DNA of 39,701 nucleotides from Comamonadaceae bacterium (GTDB lineage Bacteria > Pseudomonadota > Gammaproteobacteria > Burkholderiales > Burkholderiaceae_C), in assembly GCA_947450695.1 (NCBI GenBank), contig CANFWV010000031.1, forward strand, positions 1 to 39,701, given 5' to 3'. The position numbers were made by a program, and so were the translations under genes. A model generated the notes under the pieces. That model made no database searches, was not told the origin of the DNA, and saw nothing but the letters and a program-made list of their open reading frames with translations. Position 1 is the stretch's first letter; every line of letters starts with the position of its first letter. Shown piece by piece: positions 33,828 through 39,701 of this stretch.

Positions 33828-34831
33828 GTTTCAAAAGTTGTTCTGTAAACGCCTAGGCCACCATAAAAAGCGCGATACCACGCCACAAACTTGGACAGCC
33901 CTTCGCCCAAAGGCGTGTCGGGGCTAAAGCCGACCCACGCTTTCAAAGCGCTGACGTCGGCATAGGTCGCGGGCACGTCACCGTCTTGCATCGGCAGCAA
34001 GCGTTTTTCAACCGTTTTGCCCAAGTTCTTTTCCAAACTGTCAATGAACGCCAACAAAGGCACCGGCTGGTGGTTACCAATGTTGAATACCCGGTGCGGT
34101 GCGGCCGACCCGGCAGTTCCCATTGCACAACGGTCCAGCACGCGCACCACCCCTTCGACGATGTCGTCGATGTAGGTGAAGTCACGCTGCATGTCGCCGT
34201 GGTTAAACACATCAATCGGGGTGCCCGCCAAAATCGCTTTGGTGAACAAAAAGTAAGCCATGTCCGGCCTGCCCCAAGGGCCATAGACGGTGAAAAACCG
34301 CAGCCCCGTGGCGGGCAAAGCGTACAAATGGCTGTAGCTGTGGGCCATCAGCTCATTGGCTTTTTTGGTTGCCGCGTACAAGCTCACCGGCTGGTCTACC
34401 GGGTCGTTCTCGGCAAACGGCATTTTGGTGTTGCCGCCATACACGCTGGAGCTGCTGGCGTACACCAAATGCTCAACAGCCTGCTTCCTGCACCCCTCCA
34501 ACACGTTCGCAAACCCCACCAAGTTGCTGTCCACGTAGGCCTGCGGGTTGTGCAACGAATAGCGCACCCCGGCTTGTGCCGCCAAATGCACCACCCGGTC
34601 AAACCTCTCGCCTTTGAAAAACGCCGCGGTGGTGTTGCGGTCCGCCAGGTCTAACCACTTGAATCGAAAATTCGGCTGCGTTGTCAACTGCGCCAGTCGC
34701 GCATCTTTCAGCAGCGGGCTGTAGTAGTTGTTCAGGTTGTCAACGCCCACCACCTCGTCGCCCCGCGCCAACAAGCGTTGTGTCACGTGCATACCAATGA
34801 AGCCCGCGCAGCCGGTGACCAGCACTTTCAT
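33824..34831 (-). CDS. NAD-dependent epimerase, probable UDP-glucuronate 4-epimerase
   Basis: A short-chain dehydrogenase/reductase of the extended type, 335 residues. The NAD-binding motif is [12 protein letters not shown], followed by [11 protein letters not shown]. The catalytic Ser-Tyr-Lys set is in [16 protein letters not shown] and [11 protein letters not shown]. The segment [20 protein letters not shown] and [19 protein letters not shown] are typical of UDP-glucuronate 4-epimerases, which make UDP-galacturonate. The gene upstream makes the substrate UDP-glucuronate and overlaps by 4 bases, which supports the assignment. Other uronate epimerases are possible. Confidence 0.88.
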   Translation of the reverse strand: MKVLVTGCAGFIGMHVTQRLLARGDEVVGVDNLNNYYSPLLKDARLAQLTTQPNFRFKWLDLADRNTTAAFFKGERFDRVVHLAAQAGVRYSLHNPQAYVDSNLVGFANVLEGCRKQAVEHLVYASSSSVYGGNTKMPFAENDPVDQPVSLYAATKKANELMAHSYSHLYALPATGLRFFTVYGPWGRPDMAYFLFTKAILAGTPIDVFNHGDMQRDFTYIDDIVEGVVRVLDRCAMGTAGSAAPHRVFNIGNHQPVPLLAFIDSLEKNLGKTVEKRLLPMQDGDVPATYADVSALKAWVGFSPDTPLGEGLSKFVAWYRAFYGGLGVYRTTFET

Positions 34832-36177
34832 AGCGCTCCCCCGCCTTGCGTCTGACCCATCGGGTAATACTCCAGGCCGTGCCGCCGCACTTCGTCAGGG
34901 GCATAGATGTTCCGGCCATCAAAAATTACCGGCTGCTTCAACCGCCTTTTGATCTCTGCAAAATCCGGACTCCGAAACAGCTTCCACTCGGTCACGATCA
35001 ACAACGCATCCGCCTGTTGAGATTTATCCAGCGCGTCCATGGGGCTGTCTGCCAGCGTCACCCGCCGGTCGCCGGCGTAATGTGTTTGCAGCTGCGGCAA
35101 AGTCACCGGGTCGTACGCCGTCACACTCGCGCCCGCGCCCAGCAAGTCGTCAATCAGCGCCAAGCTTGGCGCCTCCCGCATGTCGTCGGTGTTGGGCTTG
35201 AAGCTCAACCCCCACACCGCAAAATGTTTGCCCGTCAGGTCGACCCCAAAGCGCCGCCGCACCTTGCGCGTCAGCACATGCTTTTGAAAGTCATTGGCTT
35301 GTTCAACCGCGCTCAGCACTTTCAGCTCATGCCCATGCTTTGCCGCGGTTTGCAGCAAAGCCTTCACGTCTTTGGGAAAGCAAGAACCGCCATAACCACA
35401 GCCGGGGTATAAAAAATCGTAGCCAATGCGGTGGTCTGAACCAATGCCCTTGCGAACAGATTCGATATTGGCCCCCAACGACTCAGCCAAATTCGCCAGC
35501 TCGTTCATGAAGCTGATGCGCGTTGCCAGCATCGCGTTGGCGGCGTATTTGGTCAGCTCCGCAGACCGCACATCCATGGTGATCAGACGCTCATGGTTGC
35601 GCTGAAACGGGGCGTAGAGCTCGCGCATGTGGGCAATCGCCCGCTCGTCGTTGGCCCCCACAATGATGCGGTCCGGCCGCATGAAGTCGTCTATGGCGGC
35701 GCCCTCTTTCAAAAATTCCGGGTTCGACACCACGCTGAACAAACTGCGTTCGTCGCGATTCGCGAGCTCTTCGTCAATAGCCGCCAGCACGTGCTCAGCG
35801 GTGCCCACCGGCACGGTGGACTTGTCAACCACCACTTTGTAGTCGGTCATGTACCGGCCAATGGTGCGCGACGCCGCCACCACGTACTGCAGGTCTGCCG
35901 CACCGTTTTCACCCGGTGGTGTGCCCACCGCAATGAACTGAATCGTGCCGTGGCCAACAGCCTGAGCCGCGTTCGTGGTGAACTGCAGCCGACCCGCCGC
36001 CACATTGCGCTGAACCATCTCCAGCAGGCCAGGCTCGTAAATGGGAATGCCGCCGTTTTCAAGAATGCGAATCTTCTCGACATCGTGGTCCAGACAGACC
36101 ACGCTGTTGCCCACTTCAGCCAAGCATGCGCCGCTGACCAGACCTACATAGCCGGTGCCGATGACCGTGACTTTCAT
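34828..36177 (-). CDS. ugd: UDP-glucose 6-dehydrogenase
   Basis: It oxidises UDP-glucose to UDP-glucuronate with two NAD+. The 449-residue chain has the N-terminal NAD motif [20 protein letters not shown], the [10 protein letters not shown] segment and [20 protein letters not shown]. The catalytic Cys is in [15 protein letters not shown], and the C-terminal domain includes [17 protein letters not shown]. All core residues appear present. It overlaps the epimerase start by 4 bases and lies 12 bases after the glycosyltransferase, so it supplies uronic acid precursors within this operon. Confidence 0.96.
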   Translation of the reverse strand: MKVTVIGTGYVGLVSGACLAEVGNSVVCLDHDVEKIRILENGGIPIYEPGLLEMVQRNVAAGRLQFTTNAAQAVGHGTIQFIAVGTPPGENGAADLQYVVAASRTIGRYMTDYKVVVDKSTVPVGTAEHVLAAIDEELANRDERSLFSVVSNPEFLKEGAAIDDFMRPDRIIVGANDERAIAHMRELYAPFQRNHERLITMDVRSAELTKYAANAMLATRISFMNELANLAESLGANIESVRKGIGSDHRIGYDFLYPGCGYGGSCFPKDVKALLQTAAKHGHELKVLSAVEQANDFQKHVLTRKVRRRFGVDLTGKHFAVWGLSFKPNTDDMREAPSLALIDDLLGAGASVTAYDPVTLPQLQTHYAGDRRVTLADSPMDALDKSQQADALLIVTEWKLFRSPDFAEIKRRLKQPVIFDGRNIYAPDEVRRHGLEYYPMGQTQGGGAL

Positions 36178-36189
36178 TCAAAGTCGCCC

Positions 36190-37464
36190 TTAAACGTGGT
36201 GTTTATGGTGGCGCTTGATCAGATCGAGATGGTCTTTGTCGCCAGCTTGCTGGTCAAACAAAGGCTTGAAAGCCGCCATCAATCGATCCGTGCTGACCTC
36301 AATGCTGTGCCGTTCAGCACCCACGCGGTAGGCGCGTTTGACAAACTCTGCGTACATGGCTTCGTCGTCATACAGCGCCTCAATGCGCTCCACCAAGGGC
36401 TGCAGCAACTCCGTCTTAGGCACGGTCGTGAAAGGCACTTGGTGACAGCTTTCAGGCAGGTTCAGCTTGATCCCGGCGTCGTCCACCATCTCTGGCCCGC
36501 CACCCCGATTCGTGACGATGGCGGGTATACCGTTCAGCAACGCCTCGGCCAACACGCGCGCCCCACTTTCATACCAAAGGCTGGGCGCCAACAAGATTCG
36601 AGCGCGGCCATAAATCGGCCGCATGTCGTCGGTGTTGGGTGTGACCACCACGTTGTCCAGCTTGTCACGCGGCTGGCCTAGCGTCGTGCTGACAGCCTTC
36701 AGCACCTCGTGCCAATTGCCGCGAGACTCCACCACCTCAAAAATAATGTCAGGCCGACGTTTTTCTAACAACATGGCCAACTGCACCACAATCGCGACGC
36801 CTTTGGGGTAGGACGGATTCACAAACAAAATCCGTTTTCGACTGTTTTTACGCACCACAAAATTGTCCGGATTGATGAACTTACCGACCGGCACAGGCTT
36901 GAAGCCCTGCGTCTTGGTGTACAGCTCAGCGGTCGACTGCGTGTCCGTGATGATGGTGTCCACGTCGCGGCACCACTGGGTGGCTTTGTAGTTGCCGTTG
37001 CACAAATAAGCCGCGCTCGGGATGCCCCGAGTGCGCGCCTCGTAAGGCACCAAAAAGTCCAAAGACCCACCCCCATAAAACCAGACCAAGTCGGGCTTGA
37101 AGGCGTGCAGTTCACGCAGGTAGTTAGAGATAAAGAAGTCAGCCTCTTCACTCATCAACTGGCCACGCACGGTGCTTTTGGTTTTCACCAGCTGGTGTAC
37201 CAAAGCACCGTCTTTCACGTTCACCAACTTTTGCGTTGAAGCCTTCAGTCGCGCCCAATGCCCGCGCAAGCGGTGCAGACCATCCTCAGCGTCAAACACC
37301 GTGGCCCCAAGCACATGCACGTCGACCCCGCGCTTGGCCAACTGGTGCAGCATCTCCCTGACGCTCATGGAAGCGCCACTGGAGGTGTCGAGCAAACAAA
37401 ATGGGTTGGCCCAGAGCAGCCTCAATTGGCGAGGCTGCTCTGCTGCTGGTTTCAGATCACTCAA
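36190..37464 (-). CDS. Glycosyltransferase family 4 protein
   Basis: A 424-residue GT-B glycosyltransferase. The N-terminal domain starts RLLWANPFCLLDTSSGASMS, and the C-terminal domain has FVNPSYPKGVAIVVQLAMLL. The E-x7-E donor motif is in YESGARVLAEALLNGIPAIV, followed by TNRGGGPEMVDDAG. The C-terminus is His-rich (KRHHKHHV). The start is TTG at 37464, chosen because TTGA overlaps the stop of the giant protein gene upstream. That implies this enzyme is translated by coupling to the secreted protein, and suggests that protein or its cell-surface layer as the beneficiary of the glycan. Confidence 0.88.
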   Translation of the reverse strand: MSDLKPAAEQPRQLRLLWANPFCLLDTSSGASMSVREMLHQLAKRGVDVHVLGATVFDAEDGLHRLRGHWARLKASTQKLVNVKDGALVHQLVKTKSTVRGQLMSEEADFFISNYLRELHAFKPDLVWFYGGGSLDFLVPYEARTRGIPSAAYLCNGNYKATQWCRDVDTIITDTQSTAELYTKTQGFKPVPVGKFINPDNFVVRKNSRKRILFVNPSYPKGVAIVVQLAMLLEKRRPDIIFEVVESRGNWHEVLKAVSTTLGQPRDKLDNVVVTPNTDDMRPIYGRARILLAPSLWYESGARVLAEALLNGIPAIVTNRGGGPEMVDDAGIKLNLPESCHQVPFTTVPKTELLQPLVERIEALYDDEAMYAEFVKRAYRVGAERHSIEVSTDRLMAAFKPLFDQQAGDKDHLDLIKRHHKHHV

Positions 37465-39701
37465 GTCGGTATCCCGCTGTGGTCCACAAAGCTATTCGCC
37501 GTCAAATGACTGATGTCCATCTGCGTGAAGTTCTCCAAGACGCCAATTTTGGTCAGCTCAGCGGCGTTGACGTTGACATGCCCGCCAGGCGCCGTGTTGG
37601 TGTCCGTCCACAAATACACATCCGTATTCGTGCCATCAGTGTTCACCCCTTGGTCATCCGTGCTGGCCACCAAGAAGATCATTTTTTCGCCGGCCACGTA
37701 ATTGTGCGGATAGACCGCGGTGTTGATTGCCGAGGCAACCTGGGTCAGCGTAGACGTCTCACTTTGCGACAGATTCGTGAAGCCGAGCACGTTCACGTCA
37801 TTTTCAGAACCACCGTTCGCCGGTGTGATCACACCGGTGAAGTCCTGCGTTCCGTAATGGACGATACCGAGACTTCCACTCTTTGGAATCAAGCCAAATG
37901 ATGTGAAGTCCAGTACATCTGAGCCGCCTGATCCATTCGTGTTGTCTGCCGTGAAGCCGATGACAGTCATGTCCACATAGCTCGGGGTGCTGGCACCTGC
38001 GGTGAACACCAAGGTGTCGTGACCGCCTTGGCTGATGTCCACCGTGTCGTGCCCAAAGCCCCCCTGAATCGAGTCATTGCCCGTGGTGCCAAACAGGTTG
38101 GAGTCATGCACAGCGTCGTATCGGTCCGCAATGATGTTGACCGCAACGGGTCCACCACCGGGCAAGTCACCCCAATGCACGCCATCCGCGGAATTAGCCG
38201 TCACAGCCAAGTGGTCCACGTACTGCAGGTTCATGTCACCGAACTGAGGCGTGAAGCCACCCGAGTACGACGTGATATCCAGCGTGATGTCGGTGGCACC
38301 ACTTGGGGCTGCATCGTTGATGGTCAGCGGCACATGCCCGCTAGGCGCATCGTTGGTCCGATCCGCATAAATCGTCAGCGTTCCACCGTTGGCCGTCACC
38401 GTTTGACCTTCCGAGCCGGTCGCTAATCCGGTGGCAAAGTAGAAGGTGTTGGCGCCACTGGACAGCGCGTAAGTCTCAATATCACTGGTGGCATGCACCG
38501 TGCCCGTGTCTGTGATGTGGACCGTGTCATGGCTACCTGAAGCAATGATGCCGCCGTGTGACTCAAAACTGTTGTTTTGCGCCAGCGTCATCGCCACTGT
38601 CATCGCACCACCACTGGCGCGCATCTCCAGCGTTTCAGCTGTAGTCGCAAGACCGCCATTGACTTTACTGATGTCGATCGTCACACCGCCACTGCTACCA
38701 CTACCGTAGCCGTTCCAGTTTTTCGCAACGATGCGGTCACCGCCGGTCTGCAGGTCGTAGTGGCCGCTGAAGCTGTAATAGCCTGAGTAGTAGCCGCGAA
38801 GCTCGACCGTCGTGTCGTTGCCACTGGCTCCGTTGATATCGACGCCGCGGTGGTCGTTGTTCACCAAGATCGTATTGCTGGCACCGCTGACCGAGAAGTT
38901 ATACGTCTCAATGCTGTCTGCGGCCTTAACAAAACCACCATTGGTGATGCTGATCCGGTCATGGCTGCCCGAGGCATTGATACCGTTGTTGGCCATGAAG
39001 CCGGCGTGCTGCTGCGTCGTCATGTCGACCATCAACGCGCCGCCGCTGGCACGCATGTCCAGCGTTTCAGCCGTCGTCGCATTCCCGTTGTTGATGCCGC
39101 TGATGTCGATCGTCACACCACCGCTATTGCCGCTGCCAGCGCCGTACCAGTTTTTAGCAACGATGGTGTCGTTGTCGAACTGCAGGTTGTAGTGACCACT
39201 GAAGCTGTAGTAACCCGAGTTGTAACCGCGAAGCTCGACCGTCGTGTAGTTGCCAGTGGTCCCGTTGATATCAACGCCTCGGTGGTCGTTGTTGACCAAA
39301 ATGGTGTTGCTGCCACCACTGACGGTGAAGTTGTAGGTCTCAACGCTGGCATCAGCCCTGACAAAACCACCGTTGGTGATGGTGATGCGGTCATGGCTGC
39401 CCGAGGCGATGATGCCGTTGCCAGACATGAAGCCGGCGTGCTGCTGCGTCGTCATGTCAACCACCATGGTGCCGCCGCTGGCACGCATCTCCAGCGTCTC
39501 AGCCGTGGTGGCGTTGCCACCATTGATGCCGCTGATGTCGATAGTCATGCCGCCGCTGCTGCCGCTGCCACCGAGATACCAGTTGTGCGCCAAGATGCTG
39601 TCGTTGCTGCTGTTCAGCGCGTAGTTGCCGGTGAAGGCGGCGCCATTGCCCTGCCACAGGTCCACCGTGGTGTTGTGGCTTGCGCCACCGTTGATGTTGA
39701 C
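37461..39701 (-). CDS. Giant secreted repeat protein, C-terminal part (S-layer/adhesin type)
   Basis: The reading frame stays open to the window edge, so only the last 746 residues or so are seen. It begins with about 2.8 copies of a 144-residue beta-rich repeat; each contains ETYNF, ILVNNDHRGVDING, YYSFSGHY, IVAKNW, VTIDIS, ATTAETL.MRASGG and HAGFM. A degenerate repeat and a linker with TGNDSIQGGFGHDTVDIS, an RTX-like Ca-binding patch, follow. The last about 170 residues (NYVAGEKMIFLVASTDD, DVYLWTDTNTAPGGHV, AAELTKIGVLENF) resemble the C-terminal type I secretion end of large S-layer-like and adhesin proteins in Comamonadaceae. Composition is low in Cys and Lys and high in Gly, Thr, Asn, Ser and Asp. 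The glycan operon follows directly. Confidence 0.88.
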   Translation of the reverse strand, partial: VNINGGASHNTTVDLWQGNGAAFTGNYALNSSNDSILAHNWYLGGSGSSGGMTIDISGINGGNATTAETLEMRASGGTMVVDMTTQQHAGFMSGNGIIASGSHDRITITNGGFVRADASVETYNFTVSGGSNTILVNNDHRGVDINGTTGNYTTVELRGYNSGYYSFSGHYNLQFDNDTIVAKNWYGAGSGNSGGVTIDISGINNGNATTAETLDMRASGGALMVDMTTQQHAGFMANNGINASGSHDRISITNGGFVKAADSIETYNFSVSGASNTILVNNDHRGVDINGASGNDTTVELRGYYSGYYSFSGHYDLQTGGDRIVAKNWNGYGSGSSGGVTIDISKVNGGLATTAETLEMRASGGAMTVAMTLAQNNSFESHGGIIASGSHDTVHITDTGTVHATSDIETYALSSGANTFYFATGLATGSEGQTVTANGGTLTIYADRTNDAPSGHVPLTINDAAPSGATDITLDITSYSGGFTPQFGDMNLQYVDHLAVTANSADGVHWGDLPGGGPVAVNIIADRYDAVHDSNLFGTTGNDSIQGGFGHDTVDISQGGHDTLVFTAGASTPSYVDMTVIGFTADNTNGSGGSDVLDFTSFGLIPKSGSLGIVHYGTQDFTGVITPANGGSENDVNVLGFTNLSQSETSTLTQVASAINTAVYPHNYVAGEKMIFLVASTDDQGVNTDGTNTDVYLWTDTNTAPGGHVNVNAAELTKIGVLENFTQMDISHLTANSFVDHSGIPT
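38481..39701 (-). repeat. 432-bp tandem coding repeats
   Basis: Units at 38481-38912 and 38913-39344, and a partial unit from 39345 to the window end, repeat with an exact period of 432 bases (144 codons). For example, the ETYNF-encoding segment recurs at 38895 and 39327, and AAACCACC..TTGGTGATG recurs at 38931 and 39363. Units differ by scattered substitutions, so the array is not freshly duplicated. More units are expected beyond the edge. Confidence 0.85.

Noticed and set aside
35593..36681. A 362-codon open frame antisense to ugd and the glycosyltransferase
   Set aside because: It spans the junction of two certain genes on the other strand and its composition (His, Arg, Val) is that of a mirror frame.
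37461..39701. Calling the giant protein an RTX haemolysin or toxin
   Set aside because: Only one RTX-like patch is visible and no acyltransferase or pore domain; the beta-repeat build fits S-layer or adhesin proteins better.
38481..39701. A CRISPR-like or satellite array
   Set aside because: The 432-base period is in frame, coding throughout, and units differ by codon-level substitutions.

Overview
The window looks like a chromosomal segment of a betaproteobacterium in the Burkholderiales, most likely a Comamonadaceae relative (Rhodoferax/Polaromonas-like). This is inferred from protein style: two Bug-family solute receptors, an intracellular polyhydroxyalkanoate depolymerase, a DUF2069 protein, an Anbu-type proteasome homologue, and generally GC-rich, densely packed genes. 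No tRNA, rRNA, insertion sequence or CRISPR array was seen.

Region 1-25 kb is mostly housekeeping. It carries suhB, mutS, an Anbu protease homologue, uppP, glnS, a degenerate ABC ATPase, a SRAP-domain protein without its catalytic Cys2, rluE, an MFS transporter, aroC, a cupin, a glutathione transferase, phaZ, a CBS-domain protein, a ribosome hibernation-type factor, a YihY/BrkB membrane protein, DUF2069, an FAD oxidoreductase, thyA-folA, and an alpha/beta hydrolase coupled to a Bug receptor. An accessory patch at 1.0-3.6 kb interrupts this. It holds a wrecked MscS-type mechanosensitive channel gene and three small secreted-protein genes (one pilin-like, one resembling a periplasmic pilus chaperone). 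These three are divergent from a TetR-family regulator, across an AT-rich gap with two perfect inverted repeats.

Region 25.2-39.7 kb is a surface-structure locus. Two glycosyltransferase genes on the + strand converge on a run of twelve - strand genes with almost no gaps, many overlapping by 1-4 bases. In transcription order these are: a giant secreted repeat protein (432-bp repeats, RTX-like patch, S-layer/adhesin style, cut by the window end), a glycosyltransferase, UDP-glucose 6-dehydrogenase, a UDP-glucuronate 4-epimerase-like enzyme, APS kinase (CysC), a Bug-type receptor, an AMP-forming acyl ligase, an alpha/beta hydrolase, an acyl carrier protein, two sulfotransferases and a SapC-family protein.

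Read together, the locus appears to make uronic-acid nucleotide sugars and PAPS. Glycosyltransferases and sulfotransferases would then use these to build a sulfated glycan, with an acyl-ACP branch alongside, co-expressed with a secreted repeat protein that may be its carrier. This is the most interesting part of the window. The enzyme classes are well supported; their shared product is inference.
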